Shown piece by piece: positions 15,651-22,227 of a stretch of DNA of 22,227 bases. Below the pieces are notes generated by a model, which was given only the letters and a program-made list of their open reading frames with translations, was not told the DNA's origin and did no database searches. Location of the stretch: NCBI GenBank assembly GCA_033720735.1, contig JAWWBX010000036.1, positions 1-22,227 of the forward strand. The letters are read 5' to 3'. Position 1 is the stretch's first letter. Each line of letters opens with the position of its first letter. This DNA comes from B8-G4 sp033720735. GTDB taxonomy: Bacteria; Bacteroidota; Bacteroidia; Chitinophagales; Saprospiraceae. A program made the translations under genes and the position numbers.

Positions 15651-16215
15651 TGCGCTGCCATTGTGGCTGATTGCGTTTCTGCTTGTATTCGGGATGTCAG
15701 TCAGGCTGGCGACCCAAAAAGGAGACACGATCCTGGCCCTGGACCGGATCCATTCCCCTGAGTTGGACGTGTTCTTCGTCACCTTCACCCACCTTGGCGA
15801 TGCTTTGCCGTACTGGGCGTTCAGTATCCTTCTGCTTTTCGTGCGCGTGCGGTATGCCCTAACTACGGCGCTGCTGGGCATCTCCACGCTGCCGGTGACC
15901 GGGTCTCTGAAGGCCGCCTTCGGCCACCCGCGCCCATACACGTGGTTTGGCGAAGCCGATCTCCTGCATTTGCTCACACCTGTCGAACGGATCACGCTTT
16001 ACGATGCCTTCAACAGCTTCCCGTCCGGACACACGCTGGCAGCCTTTACCCTGTTTACGTTTCTGGCTTTGATCGCACCCAGGATCTGGCAACAGGTAGC
16101 CTGCATCACCATTGCCGCATTTGTCGGTATTTCGCGCATGTACCTGCACTTCCATTTTCTGGAGGATGTGTTGTTTGGAGCGTTGTGCGGGACGGTACTG
16201 GCTGTGGCCGGCTAA
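15628..16215 (+). CDS. PAP2-family membrane phosphatase
   Basis: A 195-residue multi-pass membrane phosphatase. All three catalytic motifs are intact: K95-x6-R102-P103 (KAAFGHPRP), P132-S133-G134-H135 (FPSGHTLAAF) and S169-R170-x5-H176-x3-D180 (SRMYLHFHFLED). The family removes phosphates from lipids such as undecaprenyl pyrophosphate, phosphatidic acid or lipid A. The ATG at 15628 is chosen; a TTG at 15619 is the only alternative nearby. The start lies inside the end of the LptF/LptG-family gene (23-nt overlap), so the two are co-translated. This makes a lipid A or undecaprenyl-phosphate substrate more likely than phosphatidic acid, but the sequence does not decide it. At 16218-16249 an inverted repeat (TCTGCAG / CTGCAGA, 18-nt loop) without a T-run may be a weak terminator. 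Confidence 0.92.
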   Translation: MPKPHRPSALPLWLIAFLLVFGMSVRLATQKGDTILALDRIHSPELDVFFVTFTHLGDALPYWAFSILLLFVRVRYALTTALLGISTLPVTGSLKAAFGHPRPYTWFGEADLLHLLTPVERITLYDAFNSFPSGHTLAAFTLFTFLALIAPRIWQQVACITIAAFVGISRMYLHFHFLEDVLFGALCGTVLAVAG

Positions 16216-16289
16216 TCTCTGCAGGATCGTTACCTGCGTCCGCTGCAGAAACTGGACAGACCGCTTTTCAACCTGAGAAGGTAGCGGGG

Positions 16290-16490
16290 TTACTCATCCT
16301 CTTCGAAGATCTCGTTGAGTTCGTTTTCCACGGTTCTCAGCTTTTCGCGACAAAAATCCACAAGTTCGCGTGCGCGGCGCAGCTGGCTCGCCAGCTGGTC
16401 GAGCCCGATCTCGTCCTGCTGGATTGACTGCAGGATGTGATGCAACTCGGCGTATGCTGTTTCGTATGTGAGTTCCTGATTATCCATCAT
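16290..16490 (-). CDS. xseB: Exodeoxyribonuclease VII small subunit
   Basis: A 66-residue protein (start at 16490 or the adjacent ATG at 16487), of the size expected for XseB. It is helical, with the family pattern TYETAYAELHHILQSIQQDE then LDQLASQLRRARELVDFCREKL and an acidic tail. Several copies of this subunit bind the C-terminal helix of XseA to form exonuclease VII, which degrades single-stranded DNA from both ends. Its start overlaps the xseA stop by 11 nt, the usual tight coupling of this pair. It converges on the PAP2 gene with a 74-bp gap. Confidence 0.93.
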   Translation of the reverse strand: MMDNQELTYETAYAELHHILQSIQQDEIGLDQLASQLRRARELVDFCREKLRTVENELNEIFEEDE

Positions 16491-17712
16491 TCACAGTGCT
16501 GGTGAATCGCCCGGTCGCCAATTGTGTTTCGACCTGATCGCCGGCCGACAAGGTACTGACATCTGTGATGACCTCCGCATTCCTGGTGGTGATACTGAAT
16601 CCGCGCTTGAGGGTGCGTTCGGGGTCCATGGCGTGCAGGATCTCGCCAGCATGGGTCAGGAGCTGTTCAAGGGCCTTCACACGCATCCGACTGAACTGTT
16701 GCATAGAGGGGAGGATCTGTTGGATCCGCGTCCGTTGGACACTCAGCATACTGGCCGGCGCAGTGCGCAGTGCTGTCGTGAGCTGGCCGAGCCGTGCCGA
16801 TGACCTAGCTACCCGTTCTCGCGCCTGACGAAGGATCTCCTGGTACATCGCCGTAATTGTGGCATCAAATTGCAAGTTGATCTCGATGAGGAAGTCTGCT
16901 ACTGCTGTCGGTGTTTTGAGTGCGGTATGGGCGACCACATCAGCCACCGTCTGATCGACCTCGTGGCCGATCCCGGTAAATACGGGCACGGGACATCGCG
17001 CAATCGCCCGTCCGATCTCAAGGCTGTCGAACCCCGACAGATCGATTCTCGATCCTCCGCCGCGAATCAGCACCACGCAATCGAAGTCGTCGGACCGGTC
17101 GCTGACCATGCCCAGTGCCGCACTGACCTCGGCTTCAACCAGCTGGCCTTGCACGGCGACCGAAAAGAGCTCCGCGTCGTACCGGTAGCCATAAGCATTG
17201 TGCGTGAGCTGATGCACGAAATCCAGGTAACCCGCCGCCTGACGCGTGCTGAGTATGGCAATCCGCTGTACCACGGCCGGGATCGGGAGTGCGCTGTTGC
17301 GCCCGATCTGGCCCTCCTCGTGGAGGATCTTGAGGATCTCCTGTCGCTTTAGTTCCAGATTGCCGAGGGTGAAGGTAGGATCCAGGTCTTCGACCATCAG
17401 TTTCAGACCGTAGCGCTCGTGGAAATCAACCCGCACCCTGATCCGCACTTCGACGCCGTCCTGCAGCACCTGGTCGACGACATCTCCAAATTTGCGTTTG
17501 ATCCAGGAAAACTCGCGTGCCCAGATGACCGCTGCACTCTGCGCTTTCAATGCTGCGCCGTCCGCGTCCTTCTCGATCAGCTCCAGGTAGTGATGACCCC
17601 GCGCCTCCTTGATCTGCGCAATTTCGCAGCGCACCCAGAGTGCGTCTTCGAAATTGAGCGCGATGACACGCCGGATATGTTCGTTGAGTTCAAAGAGTGA
17701 GAACGTTTCCAT
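16480..17712 (-). CDS. xseA: Exodeoxyribonuclease VII large subunit
   Basis: A 410-residue catalytic subunit, slightly shorter than the 456 residues of E. coli XseA. Residues 1-110 form the OB-fold DNA-binding domain (FSLFELNEHIRRVI, then LWVRCEIAQIKEARGHHYLE). The central nuclease domain has LIRGGGSRIDLSGFDSLEIG and the GIGHEVDQTVADVVAHTALK segment with TPTAVADFL, the most conserved parts of the family. The remainder is the long helical region that carries XseB. The start at 17712 lies 8 nt after the sucC stop, so sucC-xseA-xseB is very likely one transcript. The enzyme acts on single-stranded DNA in mismatch repair and in clearing trapped DNA ends. Pairing with a TCA-cycle gene looks like chance adjacency. 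Confidence 0.96.
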   Translation of the reverse strand: METFSLFELNEHIRRVIALNFEDALWVRCEIAQIKEARGHHYLELIEKDADGAALKAQSAAVIWAREFSWIKRKFGDVVDQVLQDGVEVRIRVRVDFHERYGLKLMVEDLDPTFTLGNLELKRQEILKILHEEGQIGRNSALPIPAVVQRIAILSTRQAAGYLDFVHQLTHNAYGYRYDAELFSVAVQGQLVEAEVSAALGMVSDRSDDFDCVVLIRGGGSRIDLSGFDSLEIGRAIARCPVPVFTGIGHEVDQTVADVVAHTALKTPTAVADFLIEINLQFDATITAMYQEILRQARERVARSSARLGQLTTALRTAPASMLSVQRTRIQQILPSMQQFSRMRVKALEQLLTHAGEILHAMDPERTLKRGFSITTRNAEVITDVSTLSAGDQVETQLATGRFTSTVNDG

Positions 17713-17720
17713 GGCCGGGA

Positions 17721-18935
17721 TCAGGTTCCGGTTTCCCCGAGGACTTCGCTGACGATATCAGCTGCTTCCTTGAGCAGTATGGCCGACCGCACTTTCAGAC
17801 CGCTCTCATCGATGATCTGTTTGGCCTTGTCGGCATTGGTGCCTTGGAGGCGCACGATGATGGGTACGTCAATGTTGCCCATGTTCTTGTATGCATCCAC
17901 TACGCCTTGTGCGACACGATCACATCGGACGATGCCCCCGAAGATATTGATCAGGATCGCCTTGACGCTGGGGTCCCTGAGAATGATGCGAAACCCGTTT
18001 TCCACACGCTCGGCATCCGCCGTCCCGCCTACATCGAGGAAATTGGCCGGACTGCCTCCTGAAAGTTTGATGATGTCCATGGTCGCCATGGCCAGGCCTG
18101 CGCCATTGACCATGCAGCCGACGTTGCCATCAAGTTTAATGAAGTTGAGACCGTAGCTTTTCGCTTCAACCTCGGTCGGGTCTTCTTCCTTTTCATCACG
18201 CTTGGCTGCCAGGTCGGGATGTCTGAACAGGGCGTTGTTGTCCAGGCTCACCTTGCAATCTACAGCGATCACTTCGCCATGCCCGTTGATCAGGCAGGGA
18301 TTGATCTCGATCAGGGTGGCGTCGGAGGCGGTATAGGCCTCGTAGAGCGCACCGACAAACTTCACCATTTCCTTGAAGGCCTGTCCGGTCAGCCCCAGGT
18401 TGAACGCTACCTTGCGCGCCTCAAACGGCTGCAAGCCAAGGTTGGGATCGACCTGCTCCTTGAAGACCAGGTGCGGCGTCTCTTCTGCCACTTTTTCAAT
18501 ATCCATCCCGCCTTCCGTCGAGTAGATCATCACATGCTTTGCCGTCGCACGGTCAGTCAGGATCGAGAAGTAATACTCTTTGCAGTCGTCAAAATTTGGA
18601 ACATAGCTATCCTCTGCGACCAGGATCTGGCGAACAAGTTTGCCGGGGCCGTTCAGGCCACCCGGTGTTTGTGGCGTTTTGAGCATCATGCCCAGAATGC
18701 TGCCGGCGTGTTCCGCGACTTCTTCACGGGATTTGGCCAGTTTGACACCTCCGCCCTTACCCCGTCCTCCGGCGTGGATCTGTGCCTTGATCACTGCAAA
18801 CGGGTTGGGTGCATTCTTTTGTAATTCGTCATAAGCATCCAGGGCCTCGTCCACAGTGGTTGCGACAATGCCGCGCTGTACCTTGACCCCGTACTGGCTG
18901 AGCAATTCCTTGCCCTGGTATTCATGAAGATTCAT
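17721..18935 (-). CDS. sucC: Succinyl-CoA synthetase (ADP-forming) beta subunit
   Basis: A 404-residue beta chain (family about 390-400). With SucD it converts succinyl-CoA to succinate while forming ATP or GTP, in the TCA cycle. It begins with MNLHEYQGKELL, the standard N-terminus, which fixes the start at 18935. The ATP-grasp domain shows KAQIHAGGRGKGGGVKLAKS (about 50-70) and the Mg-binding LIEINPCLINGHGEVIAVDC. The C-terminal ligase domain has LINIFGGIVRCDRVAQGVV (about 324-345). sucD is not in this window. A TAGATTTG element lies 25 nt upstream of the ATG. xseA follows after 8 nt. Confidence 0.97.
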   Translation of the reverse strand: MNLHEYQGKELLSQYGVKVQRGIVATTVDEALDAYDELQKNAPNPFAVIKAQIHAGGRGKGGGVKLAKSREEVAEHAGSILGMMLKTPQTPGGLNGPGKLVRQILVAEDSYVPNFDDCKEYYFSILTDRATAKHVMIYSTEGGMDIEKVAEETPHLVFKEQVDPNLGLQPFEARKVAFNLGLTGQAFKEMVKFVGALYEAYTASDATLIEINPCLINGHGEVIAVDCKVSLDNNALFRHPDLAAKRDEKEEDPTEVEAKSYGLNFIKLDGNVGCMVNGAGLAMATMDIIKLSGGSPANFLDVGGTADAERVENGFRIILRDPSVKAILINIFGGIVRCDRVAQGVVDAYKNMGNIDVPIIVRLQGTNADKAKQIIDESGLKVRSAILLKEAADIVSEVLGETGT

Positions 18936-18960
18936 TCTGATGCGTTTGAATGGTGCAGCG

Positions 18961-18968
18961 CAAATCTA
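18961..18968 (-). promoter_or_regulatory. -7-type promoter element of sucC
   Basis: On the minus strand TAGATTTG matches TAnnTTTG exactly and ends 25 nt before the sucC ATG at 18935. No TTG lies 17-23 nt upstream; the nearest TTTG is 30 nt away. The match is exact but the promoter is incomplete. Confidence 0.5.
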
Positions 18969-18978
18969 CAAAAGCCTT

Positions 18979-19008
18979 GTGGCACCCGCGTGTGCCGGCA
19001 AATGCCAC
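18979..19008 (-). other. Alternative hairpins between the M43 protease gene and sucC
   Basis: GTGGCA (18979-18984) can pair with TGCCAC (19003-19008), while GGCAC (18981-18985) can instead pair with GTGCC (18992-18996). The two stems share bases and exclude each other. On the minus strand a short GGCTTTTG follows. It could be a weak terminator of the M43 gene; there is no true U-tract. Confidence 0.3.
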
Positions 19009-19040
19009 ATCCCTTCAACCGAAGATCGCTGTCTTCCCGG

Positions 19041-20585
19041 CTATTGGATACTGAATTTCCTGCTCAGGACACCTTCTTGTGAACGGATGTGCAGGACATA
19101 GAGACCGGCCGGAAGTGCGGAGACGTCAATGCTCTGCGTCCACGGCTGATCACCAGGGATCTGTACATCTGTCAACCGGGTCATCACCCGGCCTGCGAGG
19201 TCAATGACCTGGATCTCTGCCGACAGCTCTGACGGTTGTTGGAGAGTGATGACAAGTTGGCCTTCGCTGACCGGATTTGGATAGGTATCGAAATGCGTGA
19301 CACCAGGTATCGTGCGCACGGCGGTCGACGTTCCTGTTTTGAAGTTTTGCGTCTCGGACCAGCCTGCATCTGTTTGCGTTTCATTGTACGGCCAGACTTT
19401 CCAGTAGTAGGTGCGATTGGCTTCCAGTTCTTCAATTTCGAATGATGATCCTTCCACGATGTACCTCTCGGGCTCAAGGCTGAAGGTGGAGAAGCGGTCG
19501 ATGATGAACAGGTAGTGCGTGGCACCGGGTACGTCTTCCCAGTCGAACTCTACCTGCTGGAATGACGGCGTCTCTTCGCCATTGATGGGGTAGTTGTAGG
19601 CTACCGGGTCGGTCACCGGCGTTTGCGTTGGCACATAGCCTGTGCGCAGGTAGGCGCGACCCGGACTGAAGAAGTCACTCTGCACCAGGTTCATCTGTGT
19701 CGGCGTGAATTCGTACTGGGGGCAGTCGATAAAGTAACCCATGATATTCATCTCCATCGGGTCCACGACATCGCCCTGCGGGTCCATGATGTCCAGGTTG
19801 AATTCCGCACATTGATCACCGCCTACTGACCATCCAAAGCCGAAATTGTAGTCAGGCGGCGTGTCACAGATCAGGTCACCGGCATTTTCGCAGTTTGATC
19901 CGTCCTGAAACTCCACCCGCAAGCTGCTGATACACGGACTCCAGATGCTGGAGACCGGGTTGCCGTGCGTCTCCTCGTCGTACGGTTCGCAACCCCAGCC
20001 CAGATGCGGATGCGGGAGACTGAAGAAGTGGCCGATCTCATGTCCGGTCGTGCCGGAAAATCCGTCGACCTCGCTCTTGCGCACCACGATCCAGTCATTC
20101 ACACCGTCGTAATAGCCCAGGCCAATACCCGGGGTGCTGCCACCACTATCCGCGTTGTTGGTGATAAAAATGTCCATGGCGTTGGGGTCGCGCACGAGCT
20201 TCATCTGAAAGATCGCGGTGGGATGTGACGGTTGATTATAAATGAGATCGTGTTCCTTGTAGCGCCATTCATCAAGGTAAAACACCATTTCCTGTGGAGC
20301 ATAGAGGTTGTTGAGTGAGGCGAGTTGCTCGAGGATCTGCTCTTCACGCGGGTAGCCGTTGCCGTTGGCATTGGCAACAAGAATAAACGTGATCGGCACA
20401 TATTTCACCACGGGGCTGCGCAACATCAGTGGTGCATCGGCAAGGCGTTTCTTGTTGGCCATGATGCGCTCAACCTGCGCTTCGCTGTCCGCTGTTCCGC
20501 AAAAACCCCGGATCTGTGCTGTCGCCAGTGTCGAGAGCAGCATTGTGATCGCAAGGACGAGTAAACATCTGGTATATCGTACCAT
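19041..20585 (-). CDS. Secreted M43 (pappalysin-like) metalloprotease with T9SS sorting domain
   Basis: A 514-residue secreted zinc protease. The start at 20585 (MVRYTRCLLVLAITMLL) gives a signal peptide ending ATAQ at about residue 24; a longer start at 20627 overruns a likely promoter. The catalytic motif is H182-E-x-x-H186-x5-H192 (GHEIGHFFSLPH), with a Met-turn in MNIMGY (Met282). GDLICDTPPDYN and several cysteines (199, 218, 232, 240) are typical of the M43 pappalysin/ulilysin group. Residues about 330-430 resemble a fibronectin type III module (VEFDWEDVPGATHYLFIIDR, then YYWKVWPYN). The last about 80 residues (HFDTYPNPVSEGQLVITLQQ, ending LYVLHIRSQEGVLSRKFSIQ) are a type A T9SS sorting domain. 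It is therefore predicted to be exported by the Por system and anchored or released at the surface. Confidence 0.94.
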   Translation of the reverse strand: MVRYTRCLLVLAITMLLSTLATAQIRGFCGTADSEAQVERIMANKKRLADAPLMLRSPVVKYVPITFILVANANGNGYPREEQILEQLASLNNLYAPQEMVFYLDEWRYKEHDLIYNQPSHPTAIFQMKLVRDPNAMDIFITNNADSGGSTPGIGLGYYDGVNDWIVVRKSEVDGFSGTTGHEIGHFFSLPHPHLGWGCEPYDEETHGNPVSSIWSPCISSLRVEFQDGSNCENAGDLICDTPPDYNFGFGWSVGGDQCAEFNLDIMDPQGDVVDPMEMNIMGYFIDCPQYEFTPTQMNLVQSDFFSPGRAYLRTGYVPTQTPVTDPVAYNYPINGEETPSFQQVEFDWEDVPGATHYLFIIDRFSTFSLEPERYIVEGSSFEIEELEANRTYYWKVWPYNETQTDAGWSETQNFKTGTSTAVRTIPGVTHFDTYPNPVSEGQLVITLQQPSELSAEIQVIDLAGRVMTRLTDVQIPGDQPWTQSIDVSALPAGLYVLHIRSQEGVLSRKFSIQ

Positions 20586-20609
20586 CCGACTGATTTTAAA
20601 GTATTGATG

Positions 20610-20617
20610 CAAAGCTA
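20610..20617 (-). promoter_or_regulatory. -7-type promoter element of the M43 protease gene
   Basis: On the minus strand TAGCTTTG matches TAnnTTTG exactly and ends 24 nt before the ATG at 20585, almost the same distance as the sucC element. No properly spaced -33 TTG is seen; a TTG lies 30 nt upstream. Confidence 0.5.
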
Positions 20618-20673
20618 TGAAATTCAAGCGTTAGGCGCTGCTGTCAGCAAGCCCCCAGTTGTGCTAATCTTCC

Positions 20674-20681
20674 TACATTTG
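20674..20681 (+). promoter_or_regulatory. -7-type promoter element of mdh
   Basis: TACATTTG matches TAnnTTTG exactly, 47 nt before the mdh ATG. A TTG at 20659-20661 is only 12 nt upstream, too close for the usual -33. It shares the 143-bp divergent region with the M43 gene's element. Confidence 0.5.
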
Positions 20682-20728
20682 CAGCACATTTTACCTAACA
20701 TTCATCACACCGTAAAAGGTCAATCGAC

Positions 20729-21664
20729 ATGAGTAAAGTTACCGTAGTGGGAGCGGGCAACGTGGGTGCGACGGTCGCCAATGTGCTGGCCCATCAGGAT
20801 ATCGTGCGCGAAATTGTTTTGCTCGACATACAAGGCGACCTCGCCCGCGGCAAGGCGCTGGATACGTGGCAACAGGCGCCCATCGACTACTACAGCACAC
20901 GGGTGCATGGCACGGATGACTATGCTGATACGGCGGGATCGGACATCGTGGTAATCACCGCTGGTGTGCCGCGCAAGCCCGGGATGAGCCGGGACGACCT
21001 GATCTCCACCAATGCCAAGATCGTCAACATTGTCACCCGCTCCATTCTGGAGCATTCTGACAGCCCGATCATCATTGTCGTATCCAACCCGCTCGACGTC
21101 ATGACCTATGCGGCCCACAAGATTTCCGGGCTGGACGCCTCGCGGGTGTTCGGAATGGCCGGAATTCTGGATACTGCACGCTACCGGGCATTTCTGGCCA
21201 CAGCGCTCAACGTCTCGCCCAAAGACATCCAGGCAGTCTTGATGGGCGGGCATGGCGACACCATGGTCCCGCTACCACGCTATACGACCGTGGCCGGTAT
21301 TCCCGTCACCGAATTGATCGACCGTGCGGAACTTGACGCCATTATTGCACGCACCCAAACCGGGGGAGGAGAGCTGGTCAAACTGATGGGCACTTCGGCA
21401 TGGTATGCACCTGGCGCAGCCGCAGCCCAGATGGTCGGATCGATCGTACGCGACGAAAACCGGATTTTCCCGTGTTGTGCATTGCTCACCGGGGAATACG
21501 GACTTTCAGACATTTTCCTGGGCGTGCCGGTGAAGCTTGGCAAGACCGGCATTTCGGAAATGATCGAGCTGCAACTCAACGATGCAGAAATGGAGATGCT
21601 GAAGACCTCTGCAGAACATGTGCGTGGCGTGATCGATGTCTTCAATGGCATGGGGATCGTCTGA
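20729..21664 (+). CDS. mdh: Malate dehydrogenase (LDH-like type)
   Basis: A 311-residue NAD-dependent enzyme that interconverts malate and oxaloacetate in the TCA cycle. The dinucleotide-binding motif is G8-A-G10-N-V-G13, with Asp33 (LLDIQG) placed to bind the NAD ribose, favouring NAD over NADP. Substrate residues are Arg82 and Arg88 in PRKPGMSRDDL, Arg151 in ILDTARYR, and catalytic His175 in MGGHGDTMVPL with its partner Asp148. Arg at the RKPGMSR position distinguishes malate from lactate dehydrogenase. The ATG at 20729 follows AAAAGGTCAATCGAC, a weak ribosome-binding candidate. sucC, another TCA gene, lies 1.8 kb away on the other strand. Confidence 0.97.
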   Translation: MSKVTVVGAGNVGATVANVLAHQDIVREIVLLDIQGDLARGKALDTWQQAPIDYYSTRVHGTDDYADTAGSDIVVITAGVPRKPGMSRDDLISTNAKIVNIVTRSILEHSDSPIIIVVSNPLDVMTYAAHKISGLDASRVFGMAGILDTARYRAFLATALNVSPKDIQAVLMGGHGDTMVPLPRYTTVAGIPVTELIDRAELDAIIARTQTGGGELVKLMGTSAWYAPGAAAAQMVGSIVRDENRIFPCCALLTGEYGLSDIFLGVPVKLGKTGISEMIELQLNDAEMEMLKTSAEHVRGVIDVFNGMGIV

Positions 21665-21665
21665 C

Positions 21666-21679
21666 AAACAATATTGTTT
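21666..21679. promoter_or_regulatory. Perfect AT-rich palindrome between mdh and the next gene
   Basis: AAACAAT followed directly by ATTGTTT is a 14-bp perfect palindrome starting one base after the mdh stop and ending 4 nt before the next possible ATG (21684). It has the form of an operator for a dimeric regulator but could be chance; no second copy was noticed in the window. Confidence 0.3.
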
Positions 21680-21683
21680 CCTG

Positions 21684-22227
21684 ATGACCGTTGGCAAGGG
21701 GATGAAATGGATGTATTGCATGGCCCTCTGCCTGTCGACTGTCGGCTTCGTTCACCTGGTCGCCCAGCCGCTGGAGGAGATCGAGCAGGAACTGGCCTTT
21801 TACGCCGATGTCCTGGTCAATGCCGACCGTGCCGCTCATCGGGTCTCTGCCAACGAGCATTTTCATCCCAGGTTTGTCGAACTGATGGCGCGACCTGAAG
21901 CCAGAGACTATCCTTTCTCATCACTCACATGGGTCACCCAGGTCACACCTGCTGACAGCAGTTTCAGGATCTTCTCGTGGCAGCTGAAGCTTTCGGAAGA
22001 GCAGTACCGGTATCACGCTGTCATCGTCCCTTTTGATCCTGACCGCCCGGTCATTGAATTGCATGACAAGCGCAGCCTGCGCTCGGAATTCGGACGCCAC
22101 GATCCGCAGACATGGTATGGTGCCCTGTACTACGGTATTCAACCATTTGTTCTGGAGGATGGCAAAGTGGCCTATATGGTCCTCGGCTTCAACGCCAAAG
22201 ACGCGCGGACCAATCAGAAAGTTGCGG
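21684..22227 (+). CDS. Secreted protein of unknown function (partial, runs off right edge)
   Basis: The frame is open from ATG 21684 to the end of the window (181 codons plus one base), so the 3' end is missing. An in-frame ATG at 21702 is an equally good start: it is preceded by AAGGGG and gives the signal peptide MKWMYCMALCLSTVGFVHLVAQ. The mature part has a helical start (LEEIEQELAFYADVLVNADR), then a beta-rich region with RIFSWQLKLSEEQYRYHAVI, then HDPQTWYGALYYGIQPFVLE, then AYMVLGFNAKDARTNQKVA. By memory the WYGALYY and LGFNAKD-type segments recur in exported proteins of Bacteroidota with no assigned role. It begins 19 nt after mdh and may be co-transcribed with it. No catalytic motif is visible in the part seen. 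Confidence 0.8.
   Translation, partial: MTVGKGMKWMYCMALCLSTVGFVHLVAQPLEEIEQELAFYADVLVNADRAAHRVSANEHFHPRFVELMARPEARDYPFSSLTWVTQVTPADSSFRIFSWQLKLSEEQYRYHAVIVPFDPDRPVIELHDKRSLRSEFGRHDPQTWYGALYYGIQPFVLEDGKVAYMVLGFNAKDARTNQKVA

Noticed and set aside
16218..16249. Inverted repeat TCTGCAG / CTGCAGA as an intrinsic terminator for the PAP2 gene
   Set aside because: The 18-nt loop and absence of a T-run make it a poor terminator; it is only mentioned in the gene's entry.
16480..18935. Functional link between sucC and exonuclease VII genes
   Set aside because: The 8-nt spacing supports a shared transcript, but no biochemical connection between the TCA enzyme and ssDNA degradation is known; treated as adjacency.

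Overview
The window looks like chromosomal core sequence from a member of the Bacteroidota, most likely a Saprospiria/Lewinella-like lineage with moderate-to-high GC. The signs are: a protein with a type IX secretion (T9SS) C-terminal sorting domain; proteins of Bacteroidota-restricted families (DUF4252, DUF4369 plus thioredoxin, the OMP beta-barrel family); signal peptides ending in AQ; no Shine-Dalgarno motif in front of most genes; and several matches to the Bacteroidota -7 promoter element TAnnTTTG. The lineage is inferred from these signs, not from a search. Coding density is high. No gap between genes exceeds about 190 bp, and I see no tRNA, rRNA, CRISPR array, transposon or phage gene.

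Layout. 1-2046 (+): the 3' end of argS, then complete glnS. 2113-2937 (-): an unassigned lipoprotein, divergent from 3099-4583 (+), pyrR-pyrB for pyrimidine salvage and synthesis. 4645-9876 (+): three envelope proteins. These are a 990-residue secreted coiled-coil protein built from 11- and 7-residue units, a TlpA-like thioredoxin with CGHC, and an outer-membrane beta-barrel. 9919-11028 (+): a PLP enzyme of the D-threonine aldolase / D-serine dehydratase fold. It ends directly against a convergent cupin gene (11029-11394, -). 11442-12185 (-): a small basic protein with four AT-hooks between a helical N-terminus and a folded C-terminus, closed by a strong terminator.

12375-13892 (-) is an operon of an ECF sigma factor, a one-TM probable anti-sigma protein and a secreted DUF4252 protein, also ending in a strong terminator. 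14028-16215 (+): an LptF/LptG-family lipopolysaccharide-export permease overlapping a PAP2 phosphatase. 16290-18935 (-): sucC-xseA-xseB, joining a TCA-cycle ligase subunit to exonuclease VII. 19041-20585 (-): a secreted M43 (pappalysin-like) metalloprotease with a T9SS sorting domain. 20729-21664 (+): malate dehydrogenase, followed by a secreted protein of unknown function that runs off the right edge.

The region is mostly housekeeping and envelope biology. The least ordinary items are the hendecad/heptad coiled-coil protein, the four-AT-hook protein, -7-like elements lying only 3-6 nt before three start codons (possible leaderless mRNAs), and the ECF/anti-sigma/DUF4252 unit. I found no convincing defence system or wholly new multi-gene system.
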